This document shows, piece by piece, positions 32,039 to 40,370 of a DNA stretch of 64,000 nt. Positions within the stretch are counted from its first letter, which is position 1. The number at the start of each line of letters is the position of its first letter. The notes under the pieces are model-generated. The model was given only the letters and a program-made list of their open reading frames with translations. It ran no database searches and was not told where the DNA came from. The stretch spans positions 2,539,158-2,603,157 of the forward strand of contig OX638345.1 in assembly GCA_951813535.1 (NCBI GenBank), given 5' to 3'. A program made the translations under genes and the position numbers. The stretch is from an uncultured Dehalococcoidia bacterium. GTDB taxonomy: Bacteria; Chloroflexota; Dehalococcoidia; Lucifugimonadales; UBA3495.

Positions 32039-34444
32039 TTAGTGATTGTGACCGTGTCCGTGGTCGTGCCCATGGTCATGTCCGTGGCCATTGCCGGTGT
32101 ACCCGCTGGCCTGGATGGCGCGCCACACCCTTTCGGGGGTCAGCGGCATGTCCAGACCCGTAATACCCAGCGGCTTGAGGGCATCCATCACCGCGCTGTA
32201 GATGGCAGCAGTTGATGCGATGGTCCCGGTTTCGCCAATACCCTTCACGCCCAACGGATTGTGCGGCGAAGGGGTGATGGTGGAATGGACCTCAATATCC
32301 GGCACCAAGTGAGCACGGGGAATGGCGTAGTCCATCATCGTTCCCGTGAGCAGTTGGCCGTTGTCATCGTAGACCGCGCCTTCCCAAAGCGCCTGGCCGG
32401 CTCCCTGCACCACGCCGCCGTGAACCTGGCCTTCCACAATCATCGGGTTGATCTGGGGCCCGCAGTCGTCGACGGCCACGTAGCGGTCCAGCGTGATGTG
32501 ACCATTGTCCGGGTCCACGCTGACGATGGCCGCGTGGGCGCCGAAGGGGTAGCTGAAGTTGGGCGGGTCGTAGTAGGTGCTGGCTTCCATGCCGGGCTCA
32601 ATGCCCTCGGGAAGGTTCCAGGCCACGTTGGCCTGCAGCGCGACGTCCTGGATGCTCTGCGAGCGATCGCGCGCGCCGCGCACGAAGAACTGGCCGTCCT
32701 CGTACTCAATGTCGGCCTCGTCCGCTTCCAACAGGTGGGCGGCGATGACGCGCGCCTTGTCGCGGAGCTTGCGCATGGTGAGGGCCACCGCCGCGCCGCC
32801 GACCACGGTGGTGCGGCTGCCGTAGGTCCCCCAACCCATGGGCGTGGTGTCGGTGTCGCCGTGGACCACTTCCACGTCGTCGACATCAACGCCGATTTCG
32901 TCCGAGACGATCTGGGCGAAGGTGGTTTCCTCACCCTGACCGTGAGGGGACGTGCCGATGAACACGTTCACCTTGCCGGTGGCGTAGATGCGCACGGTGG
33001 CGCTTTCCCAAAGGCCGCCGCCGAAGCCGACCGCACCCGCCACTTGTGAGGGACCCAGTCCGCAGATCTCGCAGTAGCAGGCGACGCCGACACCCCGCAA
33101 GGTGCCATGCTCGCGCTCGTGCTCCTGGTCGTGGCGGAACTGGTCGTATCCGATGTGACCGAGGAGCTGGTCCAGCGCGGCGGAGTAATTTCCGCTGTCG
33201 TAGGTGATGCCGATGGCAACGTCGCGGTTGTTGTCGAAGGGCTCGATCAGGTTCCGCCGGCGCACCTCAACGGTATCGATGCCCACCGCGTCTCCGACCT
33301 TGTCCATGAGGCGTTCCAGGAGGAATGTCGCCTCCGGGCGGCCGGCGCCGCGGTACGCCTCGACCGGCGTCGAGTTGGTGAACACGCCGTAGACGTCGGC
33401 CTTGATATTGGCGATGTCGTACGGGCCGGAGTACATCAGGCCGTGCAGGATGGTCGGGATCCCGGGCGCGGCGGTGGACAGATAGGCGCCCATGCCGGCA
33501 TAAACCACGCTCCGGACGGCGGTTACCTTGCCGTTGGCATCGGCCGCCATCTCCACGTACTCGACGTGGTCGCGGCCATGGGTGGTGGCGACGTAGTTCT
33601 CGCTGCGGGTCTCGGTCCACTTGACCGGGACGCCCAACTGCATTGAGCAGAAGGCGGTAATCATCTCCCAGGGATAGACCGCGATCTTCGCGCCGAACCC
33701 GCCGCCAACCTCGGGTGCAATCACCCGGATCTTGTGCTCCCCGACGCCGGTCACCAGACAGGTCACGAAGCGGGCGATATGCGGGTTCTGGGTGGTGTTC
33801 CACAGCGTCAACTCGCCCATGGCCGATGACCACGCCGCGATAGCCGAGCGGGTTTCCATGGGAGTGGGGATGAGTTTCTGCTGGTTGATTGTCTCGCTGA
33901 CCGTCACCGCGGCGTCAGCGAAGGCAGCATCGGTGTCGCCGCCGGCGGCAACCCAGTGAAACGCCTGGTTGTTGGGCGCGTCCTCGTGCAGTTGAGGAGC
34001 GCCGTCGGCCAGGGCCGCCTCGGGATTGATGATGGACGGCAGCGGCTGATAGCCAACGTCGATCAATTCCATGGCATCTTCAGCCTGGTAACGGTTCTCG
34101 GCCACCACCACGGCCACCGCGTCGCCAACATAGCGAACCACGTCGGAGGCGATGGCGGGGTAGGCAACGGCTTTCAGGTCGGAGTCGGGTATGGCCCAGG
34201 CGCAGGGGATGGGATTCAGCACGCCTTCGATGTCAGCGCCCGTGTAGACGGCGAGTACGCCGGGCGACGCCTTGGCCGCGTCGGTGTTGATGCTGGTGAT
34301 CCGTGCGTGGGCGTGAGGGCTGCGCAGTATGGCCGCGTGGACCATGCCGGCCAGTTTGATGTCGTCGGTGTAGGCGGCCTGGCCAGTGATCAGGCGAGGG
34401 TCCTCACGACGCCGGATGCCGGAACCGAAAATTCGGGTAGTCAT
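32039..34444 (-). CDS. coxL: molybdenum hydroxylase large subunit (form II CoxL-like) with His-rich tail
   Basis: An 801-residue xanthine-oxidase-family catalytic subunit binding molybdopterin cytosine dinucleotide. The active-site loop reads AYRGAGRPEA near residue 363, which marks the form II group. True aerobic CO dehydrogenases (form I) have AYRCSFR, so CO is probably not the main substrate; an aldehyde, purine or other carbonyl substrate is possible. The last 17 residues are mostly Gly, His and Asp (HGHDHGHDHGHGHNH), an unusual metal-binding-like tail. The start at 34444 follows a ribosome-binding site (AAGGAGG) in the small-subunit stop region. The neighbours are the S subunit (5-base gap) and the M subunit. 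Confidence 0.93.
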   Translation of the reverse strand: MTTRIFGSGIRRREDPRLITGQAAYTDDIKLAGMVHAAILRSPHAHARITSINTDAAKASPGVLAVYTGADIEGVLNPIPCAWAIPDSDLKAVAYPAIASDVVRYVGDAVAVVVAENRYQAEDAMELIDVGYQPLPSIINPEAALADGAPQLHEDAPNNQAFHWVAAGGDTDAAFADAAVTVSETINQQKLIPTPMETRSAIAAWSSAMGELTLWNTTQNPHIARFVTCLVTGVGEHKIRVIAPEVGGGFGAKIAVYPWEMITAFCSMQLGVPVKWTETRSENYVATTHGRDHVEYVEMAADANGKVTAVRSVVYAGMGAYLSTAAPGIPTILHGLMYSGPYDIANIKADVYGVFTNSTPVEAYRGAGRPEATFLLERLMDKVGDAVGIDTVEVRRRNLIEPFDNNRDVAIGITYDSGNYSAALDQLLGHIGYDQFRHDQEHEREHGTLRGVGVACYCEICGLGPSQVAGAVGFGGGLWESATVRIYATGKVNVFIGTSPHGQGEETTFAQIVSDEIGVDVDDVEVVHGDTDTTPMGWGTYGSRTTVVGGAAVALTMRKLRDKARVIAAHLLEADEADIEYEDGQFFVRGARDRSQSIQDVALQANVAWNLPEGIEPGMEASTYYDPPNFSYPFGAHAAIVSVDPDNGHITLDRYVAVDDCGPQINPMIVEGQVHGGVVQGAGQALWEGAVYDDNGQLLTGTMMDYAIPRAHLVPDIEVHSTITPSPHNPLGVKGIGETGTIASTAAIYSAVMDALKPLGITGLDMPLTPERVWRAIQASGYTGNGHGHDHGHDHGHGHNH

Positions 34445-34449
34445 GGCCT

Positions 34450-34929
34450 TTAGCCTCCTTGTCCGGCAGCGGCGGCAGCCAGAGCGGCCCTGACGATGTT
34501 GTTGTAGCCGGTGCAGCGGCACATGTTCCCTTCCAGGCCGGCCCGCACTTCCTCGGCCGACGGGTTGGGATTGCGCTCGATGATTTCGGTGACCGTCATG
34601 ATCATGCCGGCCGTGCAGTAACCGCACTGGAGACCGTGGTTGTTCCAGAAGGCTTCCTGAACGGCGGTGAGGTTGCCATTCTCGGCGAGGCCCTCGATGG
34701 TGGTCACCTCTGCGCCATCAGCCTGTACGGCGAACGCAGTGCAGGATTTGACCGTAACCCCGTTCATCTTGACCACGCAGGCGCCACACTGGCTGGTGTC
34801 GCAGCCGATCTTGGTTCCGGTCAGGTTCAGGGTCTCGCGCAGGAAATGGACCAGCAGGGTGCGCGGCTCCACTTCAGCAGAGTGCGAACGGCCATTCACG
34901 GTAACCGTGATGGGTACTTTATTGGGCAA
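34450..34929 (-). CDS. coxS: molybdenum hydroxylase [2Fe-2S] small subunit
   Basis: A 159-residue subunit with two [2Fe-2S] domains. The plant-ferredoxin-type motif [15 protein letters not shown] is near residues 44-58, and the helical domain has CGYCTAGM near 103 and CRCTGYNNI near 139. It carries electrons from the molybdenum site to FAD. It is the first gene of the S-L-M operon. AGGAGG precedes the ATG. Confidence 0.95.
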   Translation of the reverse strand: MPNKVPITVTVNGRSHSAEVEPRTLLVHFLRETLNLTGTKIGCDTSQCGACVVKMNGVTVKSCTAFAVQADGAEVTTIEGLAENGNLTAVQEAFWNNHGLQCGYCTAGMIMTVTEIIERNPNPSAEEVRAGLEGNMCRCTGYNNIVRAALAAAAAGQGG

Positions 34930-35093
34930 AATACACCTCCTCTATCAGGAACAACCGCCATGCCGGCGGCGGCAAGGGTGAGGTAGTGAACAGCGACAAA
35001 CCGACAGCGATTAGCGGCGCCGGTTCGTTCGTGCGGCAGTATAGACGGCGGGCCGGCGGACGGTCAATCAAATCGGATTTGGCCCGCCAAGTT

Positions 35094-35372
35094 TCAAGCG
35101 ATGGTGTGAGGATCTTGACAAGGCAGTGACCCTGGAATTTCCTCCGCTCCCGAGGCTTCGTAATCGAAAGCGAAAAGGTCGCTAACCGAAACATCCAACC
35201 CGACGGCCAGGGCGCGAATACTGGTCAGGGAGGGGTTTCGTACTCCTCGTTCAATACCCGAGAGGTACGTGACGTGTAAGCCGGCACGGTAGGCAACCTC
35301 TTCCTGGGTTTCGTCCCGCCCGAGTCGGATCCGCCTCACATGCCGTCCGAAGGCAACTTGGTAACTGATCAC
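35094..35372 (-). CDS. XRE-family transcriptional regulator
   Basis: A 92-residue DNA-binding protein that is essentially one Cro/C1-type helix-turn-helix. The motif spans residues about 19-60 (TQEEVAYRAGLHVTYLSGIE, then RGVRNPSLTSI). The start is GTG at 35372. It faces a divergent set of envelope-protein genes, and three overlapping palindromic sites lie immediately upstream of its start. Autoregulation and control of the divergent genes are therefore likely. Confidence 0.9.
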   Translation of the reverse strand: MISYQVAFGRHVRRIRLGRDETQEEVAYRAGLHVTYLSGIERGVRNPSLTSIRALAVGLDVSVSDLFAFDYEASGAEEIPGSLPCQDPHTIA

Positions 35373-35393
35373 GGTTGAAAACTGAACGCAAAC

Positions 35394-35428
35394 AGACGAT
35401 GCGTCTATAGACTGTCGTCTATGGACAG
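35394..35428. promoter_or_regulatory. tandem operator-like palindromes upstream of the XRE regulator
   Basis: Three overlapping dyads sit in 35 bases: AGACG-ATG-CGTCT (35394-35406), the perfect GTCTATAGAC (35403-35412), and CTGTC-N7-GACAG (35412-35428) containing GTCTATGGAC. CGTCTATRGAC also repeats directly at a 14-base step. They lie 22 bases upstream of the GTG start, as expected for a C1-like autorepressor. Confidence 0.6.
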
Positions 35429-35569
35429 CGATTCGCCCGGTCTGGGTAAGTTAGCGCGTCCCGATTGCAGCGTCGCACACAGGAATCAACTTGTTCGGTA
35501 CCAATGTGCGTGACCGGGGATAGTCTCCATGGACGTGGACAATTCACGCATGGCGGGAGGCGAACCGAC

Positions 35570-35839
35570 ATGGGCGTAGCTGGCATGGTACTGGGGATCC
35601 TGGCAATCGTGTTCTTCTGGGTCCCTGTCTTCAACTGGATACTCATTGCCATCGGATTGCCGCTGTCAATCGCTGGATTGGTAGTGGGCAAACAGCGCGG
35701 CGAACCGGTGGGGATGGCGATAGCCGGCATCGTATTGAATTGCGTCCCTTTGATCATCAGCATCATCATCATAATTTTGATTGGCTCGTTCCTGGGTCTC
35801 TTAGCTGGGCTGATCGGTGGCCTGGCGGGCGGTTTTTAG
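35570..35839 (+). CDS. DUF4190-like small membrane protein
   Basis: An 89-residue protein with two long hydrophobic segments (about 5-40 and 48-80) separated by a short GKQRGEPVG loop, the layout of DUF4190-type proteins. The second half is very rich in Ile, Leu and Gly. GGGAGG precedes the ATG at 35570; the longer frame upstream lacks such a site. It is the first of five same-strand envelope genes. Function unknown. Confidence 0.75.
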   Translation: MGVAGMVLGILAIVFFWVPVFNWILIAIGLPLSIAGLVVGKQRGEPVGMAIAGIVLNCVPLIISIIIIILIGSFLGLLAGLIGGLAGGF

Positions 35840-35872
35840 CGAACATCCACCACAATCAGTGAGGTGACTGTC

Positions 35873-36367
35873 ATGAAAGGTCAGGTACTTGATTACTCTG
35901 TACAAACCAATGCCGGCGCAATTTCCGGCGACGACGGCAACAGGTATTCGTTTACCGGCGAAAGCTGGCAAGAGAATAGCGTGCCCCAACGAGGGATGCG
36001 AGTTGACTTTGATCCTGACGGCAGTACAGCCGTCGGCATCTATGTAGATACTGAAGCTGTCATTCAGTCGGCCGGCAGTCCGGCAACAGCCACCAAGAGC
36101 AAAATTGCCGCCGGCCTTCTAGCGATTTTCCTGGGTGGGCTGGGAGTCCATAAGTTCTATCTCGGATATGCTGGCGCCGGCGCTTTGTACTTGGCATTGT
36201 GGCTGGTGGCTTTCATCACGACATGCACCCTCATCGGGGCAGTCGTGGGACTACCGATAGCATTCGTGCTTTGGATCATTTGCCTCGTAGAAGGGATCAT
36301 TTACCTGACCAAGTCAGACGAGGCGTTCCACGAAACCTACGTGGTCAACAAGCGCATGTTTTTCTGA
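35873..36367 (+). CDS. TM2 domain protein with N-terminal OB-like domain
   Basis: A 164-residue protein. Residues 1-60 (MKGQVLDYSVQTNAGAISGD, RYSFTGESW) look like a small cold-shock/OB-type beta domain. Residues 75-150 form a TM2 domain with the typical GGLGVHKFYLGYAGAGALYL turn between two helices. The protein probably sits in the cytoplasmic membrane with the beta domain in the cytoplasm. GAGG precedes the ATG at 35873. It follows the DUF4190-like gene by 33 bases. Function unknown. Confidence 0.85.
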   Translation: MKGQVLDYSVQTNAGAISGDDGNRYSFTGESWQENSVPQRGMRVDFDPDGSTAVGIYVDTEAVIQSAGSPATATKSKIAAGLLAIFLGGLGVHKFYLGYAGAGALYLALWLVAFITTCTLIGAVVGLPIAFVLWIICLVEGIIYLTKSDEAFHETYVVNKRMFF

Positions 36368-36521
36368 AACGGTTCTATTATGGCCGACCCCGTCAAAATG
36401 GGTCATCGACTGCTTCTCACGTGCTGGATCGGCCTCCGTGCCACCCGACAGGCAGAATGTGCGCCCGGTCGCACTGCCTCACAACCGCTTCATCAATCCC
36501 GAAAACGGAGAAACCAATGCC

Positions 36522-37778
36522 ATGACTACCAACGGCAACGAAACCCCCGAACAGCCAGAACAGCCACACGAAATGGAATCCGTGCCACCCGAACCCCAAT
36601 CCGGAGGTCAACAGTCATCGGGCGGGTTATTTGGCATCCCGACCAAATTGCTCGTGATCGGTGGTGGTGGCGGTGGAATAGTGCTGGTAATTGTCATCGT
36701 GGCGGTCCTGCTGTTTGTGACCGGGGTGATCGGCGGCGGCAACCCGCAGCCCCAGTCCATCCTGGACCTGGCGCCGGACGACGCCGAATCGATCGTCAGG
36801 ATCGATTTGGAACGCGTCCTTGAAAACGATTTACTCGCTGAAAAGTTCGACGCCGAAGAAGACGTGGAGCGTTTCGAAGATCCACTAGGCGTCGACCCGG
36901 AGAATTTGTCCCAGCTCCTCCTCCTTACCAAAGACGGCGTTGAAACCGTCGTGTTGAAAGGAGCCTTCGACCTCGACGACATTCGGGACGAATTGGAAGA
37001 CGCCGAAGTCGAGAAGGATTCTTACCGCGGCTACGAAGTTTGGGACAACAACAGTGGCTTACTGGTGGCGATGTTTGACGAGTATCTCGTCTTCGGCGAC
37101 GAAGACCAGGTCGAAACGGTCCTCAAGAACCTTTACAACGAGGCCCGGACGCTGGAACGGACCGACGAAGACAACGAAATGAAACAGGTCCTGGACAAGG
37201 TTGGCGCTGGGTATTTGGTTTACGCGGCGACTGGCGACGACGCTTGCTCTGCCGTGGACAATTGTGACGGATACGGATGGGCGGTGACCGAGGTAGACGA
37301 GAGCGATGAGGAAGCCGTCGTTGAAATCGCCCTGCTGTTCAGCAGCGAGCGGCGGGCGGAACGCGCGGCCGATGACTACGACCAGGTGGCCGACTTCCTG
37401 GAGCGCGTCGACGATCTGGACATCGATGACACTGAATCCGACGGAGTTTTCGTCATTGGACAAGCCATTCTGGATTTGGAGGAGGAAGAGTCACGGGGCA
37501 CGAATGCACCGCGGGTGCCAGCGGTACAAACCGCCGCCCAGTTACCTGCGGCAGCGCCGACGTCGGTTGCCAGTGTTCCGCGCGGCGATTGGGTCAACGA
37601 CTGTTACGACTACCACCCGCACTTGGAGCGGGACGAGTGCGGATGTGTTTTTGATGAATTGGCGCAGCAAGCCCGCCGCAACGATCTAGGTACGGTGCCA
37701 AGTTGGTTTGAGTTGAACGACAACGAGTATTTTTTGTGGCTTGATCCCTATTACAGCGCAGTCGAATATTGCTCCTGA
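36522..37778 (+). CDS. single-pass membrane protein with large acidic extracellular domain
   Basis: A 418-residue protein of unknown family. The N-terminal 45 residues are Gln, Glu and Pro rich and cytoplasmic. A single membrane helix with a GGGGGG turn lies near residues 46-72. The rest is a strongly acidic exported domain containing repeated DDAE/EEDVE-type segments and a DUF3352-like pattern (LLLTKDGVETVVLKGAFDLD). The C-terminus has several Cys (DDCYDY, DECGCVF, EYCS in outline) that could form disulfides. GGAG precedes the ATG at 36522. It is the middle gene of the envelope cluster. Confidence 0.7.
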   Translation: MTTNGNETPEQPEQPHEMESVPPEPQSGGQQSSGGLFGIPTKLLVIGGGGGGIVLVIVIVAVLLFVTGVIGGGNPQPQSILDLAPDDAESIVRIDLERVLENDLLAEKFDAEEDVERFEDPLGVDPENLSQLLLLTKDGVETVVLKGAFDLDDIRDELEDAEVEKDSYRGYEVWDNNSGLLVAMFDEYLVFGDEDQVETVLKNLYNEARTLERTDEDNEMKQVLDKVGAGYLVYAATGDDACSAVDNCDGYGWAVTEVDESDEEAVVEIALLFSSERRAERAADDYDQVADFLERVDDLDIDDTESDGVFVIGQAILDLEEEESRGTNAPRVPAVQTAAQLPAAAPTSVASVPRGDWVNDCYDYHPHLERDECGCVFDELAQQARRNDLGTVPSWFELNDNEYFLWLDPYYSAVEYCS

Positions 37779-37887
37779 CCATCGGCGGATCAAATAGAGG
37801 TCGCGCGATGTTGGGCCGGCTGCGCGTTGGATCACCTCAAAGGGACATGTCTAACACCCCGCCCTCGCAAAAGGGAGGTTTGAGACA

Positions 37888-38118
37888 GTGACAGCGAGAA
37901 TTCGCGACATCGCCTTCATCGTCATGGCGCTGTCAATAGCGGCTTTGTGCCTGGTCCTGATCGTGGCGATATTTGCCCTGTACCCCAGCGTCAGCGATGT
38001 GCTTTCCAACCTCAGCGATGCCACGGCGACACTGAACCGCGCGCTGAACGACATGGAAGAAGCGGCTGAAGCGTTCGTTGAGCTTGCGAACTTTGCACTG
38101 GAGGAAGCGAACCAATGA
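37888..38118 (+). CDS. small single-pass membrane protein with coiled coil
   Basis: A 76-residue protein: one membrane helix near residues 8-32, then an amphipathic, acidic helix ([20 protein letters not shown]) likely to form a coiled coil outside the membrane. The start is GTG with GGGAGG nine bases upstream. Its last codon overlaps the collagen-like gene by ATGA, so the two are translationally coupled and may interact. Family unknown. Confidence 0.7.
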   Translation: MTARIRDIAFIVMALSIAALCLVLIVAIFALYPSVSDVLSNLSDATATLNRALNDMEEAAEAFVELANFALEEANQ

Positions 38119-38873
38119 TTAAGGCTCGGTGGCTGATTATAGCTGTGCCCGTCTGCCTGGCGATGTTAATTGGGGCGCTAGCACACGCTAGCGTGTCAGC
38201 ACAATCCCCGCCGTCGCCCCCGACCGTCCTGGGCGGAACCGCCTGGTTGGACGGAGAGTTGGTACCCCCGGGGACTTTGATCGAGGCGATGCAGGGCGAT
38301 GTCCGGTTGAGTAGAATCACGACACGAAACAACGGGCGTTTCGGTCCTCTCCAGGTGCCCAAGCCGCCGGGCGTCGGTCCGGTTTACTTCCTGATAAAGG
38401 GCCAAAGGGCGGACGTTGAGATGACCTGGCGGGCCGGGTTCCTGCAAGCCAATCTGGAACTGCGAGCAGGATTGGGAGCGCAGCCCGCACCGGGTCCCGC
38501 AGCCACCGCGACCCCACGGCCCACTACCCCAGGGACTGGGCAAACCGTGGCGCCAACTCCGGTGATGGTTCCCGGGCCTGCTGGTCCCCGAGGTGAACGT
38601 GGCCCGGCAGGACCCCCGGGACCGCCGGGTCCGCAAGGACCACAAGGCGAACCGGGGCTTATGGGCCCAGCCGGTCAGCAGGGCGAACCGGGACCGGAAG
38701 GGGAGGAAGGCCCACGGGGCCGCAAGGGTGAGACCGATGGATACGGTCTGTACACTCTCGCAGCAGCCGGCTTGGCCGTTCTGCTGGCGTTGGTTGCCCT
38801 GATCCTCGCCATAGTGGCATTGACCCGACGCAATCGCCCAGCGGCGGGTTCGGGCAACCAGGAACCGGGATAG
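38115..38873 (+). CDS. exported collagen-like protein with C-terminal membrane anchor
   Basis: A 252-residue protein. A signal peptide occupies residues 1-30 (ends near ASVSAQ). A beta-rich domain spans about 38-120, with a Pro/Thr linker near 125-152. About 18 uninterrupted Gly-X-Y triplets (155-208, for example [15 protein letters not shown]) follow, rich in Pro at X and in Arg/Glu pairs. A C-terminal membrane helix (215-238) with an Arg-rich end anchors it. It should form a collagen-type triple helix held on the cell surface. It is the last gene of the envelope cluster, overlapping the previous gene by 4 bases. Confidence 0.88.
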   Translation: MIKARWLIIAVPVCLAMLIGALAHASVSAQSPPSPPTVLGGTAWLDGELVPPGTLIEAMQGDVRLSRITTRNNGRFGPLQVPKPPGVGPVYFLIKGQRADVEMTWRAGFLQANLELRAGLGAQPAPGPAATATPRPTTPGTGQTVAPTPVMVPGPAGPRGERGPAGPPGPPGPQGPQGEPGLMGPAGQQGEPGPEGEEGPRGRKGETDGYGLYTLAAAGLAVLLALVALILAIVALTRRNRPAAGSGNQEPG

Positions 38874-38962
38874 TCGGCTTCAAGCGTCACACCGACGAGC
38901 CCGACAGAGTATTTTGGCGGGCCGATTTTTGCGCCTTTGGAGCGCGAAACATCCTGACGATG

Positions 38963-38971
38963 TGCTAGATT
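38963..38971 (+). promoter_or_regulatory. extended -10 promoter of lysA
   Basis: TG at 38963-38964, one base, then TAGATT (38966-38971) forms an extended -10 element 38 bases before the lysA start. No -35 is clear. Confidence 0.4.
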
Positions 38972-39008
38972 ATTCTCCGTCATCACACTCATTTGGAGCG
39001 TCTACGCC

Positions 39009-40322
39009 ATGCTGCCCCGCCACCTGACCCATGTTTTTCCCGACACCACGGATACCAACTCCGCGGGACACCTCACCATCGGCGGTTGCGACGCCGTCGA
39101 TTTGGTCGAGCAGTACGGCACGCCGCTGTACGTCTTGGACGAGGCTACCCTGCGCTCCAAGTGTCGCCAGTTCGCGGGAGCGTTCGCGTCGCGTTACCCC
39201 AACGCCCAGGCCGTGTACGCCTCCAAGGCGTACATCAACCCGGCGTTGGCGCGCATCTTCGCCGAGGAGGGCCTGGGGTTGGACGTAGTGTCTGGAGGCG
39301 AGCTGGCCGTGGCCATGGCCGGTGACGTCCCGTTGGACAAGGTGTATTTCCATGGCAACAACAAGACGCCGGTCGAGTTGGAAGAGGCGGTGGCCGCGGG
39401 CATCGGTCGCGTCGTGGTGGATAGCTTCCACGAACTGGACCTGCTGGAGCGCATCTGCGCCGACGCCGGGAAATCGCAGGATATCCTGGTGCGGGTGTCG
39501 CCCGGCATCGACCCGCATACTCATGCCTACACGACCACGGGCATCATCGACTCCAAGTTCGGTTTCTCCATCCAGACCGGCGACGCGGAGCAAGCGATCC
39601 GGCAGGCCATCGCGGCGCCCCACCTCAACCTGCAGGGGCTGCACTTCCATCTGGGATCGCCGATTTTCGAGTTGGAGCCGTACCAGGCGGCGACGGATCT
39701 GGTGCTGCGGTTCGCGGCAGGGCTCCGCGAACAAGGCCTCAACCTCCAGGAGTTCAGCCCGGGCGGAGGGTTCGCGATTGCGTACACCCGCAACGACCAA
39801 CCCCCAGCCCCCGACGAATACGCGGAAGCCATTGTGAGCACGTTGACCGCGACCTGCGACGAACTGGGCATGGAACCTCCAGCCCTGATCATAGAGCCGG
39901 GACGCTCCATCATCGGGCCGGCGGGCGTCGCGCTGTATCGTATCGGAGCGATCAAAGAGATCCCGGGCGTGCGCACGTACGTCAGCGTGGACGGCGGAAT
40001 GGGCGACAACATCCGGCCGGCCCTGTATCAGGCATCTTACGAAGTATTGTCCGCCAACCGCCCTGGGGCCGAACCGGACGCCACCGTGACCATCGCCGGC
40101 AAGTATTGCGAATCCGGGGACGTGCTGGCATCAGATATCCTGCTGCCCGAACCGGCCGCCGGTGATGTGATCGCCATACCCGCAGCCGGGGCGTACTGCC
40201 CGTCCATGGCCAGCAACTACAATCTCAATCCGCGCCCGCCCATCGTGCTGGTCAACGACGGTGAGAGCCGGCTGATCCGTCGGCGCGAGTCCTACGCCGA
40301 CATGATGTTGTGTGATCTCTAG
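39009..40322 (+). CDS. lysA: diaminopimelate decarboxylase
   Basis: A 437-residue fold-type III PLP enzyme catalysing the last step of lysine synthesis. The cofactor lysine is residue 73 in YASKAYINPALA. The HHD-like glycine-rich segment SPGGGFAIAY and EPGRSIIG bind the phosphate. The active-site CESGDVLASD contributes the Cys from the partner subunit. GGAG precedes the ATG. It is followed by holB on the same strand after 48 bases. Confidence 0.96.
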   Translation: MLPRHLTHVFPDTTDTNSAGHLTIGGCDAVDLVEQYGTPLYVLDEATLRSKCRQFAGAFASRYPNAQAVYASKAYINPALARIFAEEGLGLDVVSGGELAVAMAGDVPLDKVYFHGNNKTPVELEEAVAAGIGRVVVDSFHELDLLERICADAGKSQDILVRVSPGIDPHTHAYTTTGIIDSKFGFSIQTGDAEQAIRQAIAAPHLNLQGLHFHLGSPIFELEPYQAATDLVLRFAAGLREQGLNLQEFSPGGGFAIAYTRNDQPPAPDEYAEAIVSTLTATCDELGMEPPALIIEPGRSIIGPAGVALYRIGAIKEIPGVRTYVSVDGGMGDNIRPALYQASYEVLSANRPGAEPDATVTIAGKYCESGDVLASDILLPEPAAGDVIAIPAAGAYCPSMASNYNLNPRPPIVLVNDGESRLIRRRESYADMMLCDL

Positions 40323-40370
40323 GCCACGCAACGGATCACCCCTCGACCAATCGGCGGCAGGCACAGCGGC

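Noticed and set aside
32039-34929. True aerobic CO dehydrogenase (form I)
   Set aside because: The active-site loop is AYRGAGR, the form II type, not AYRCSFR.
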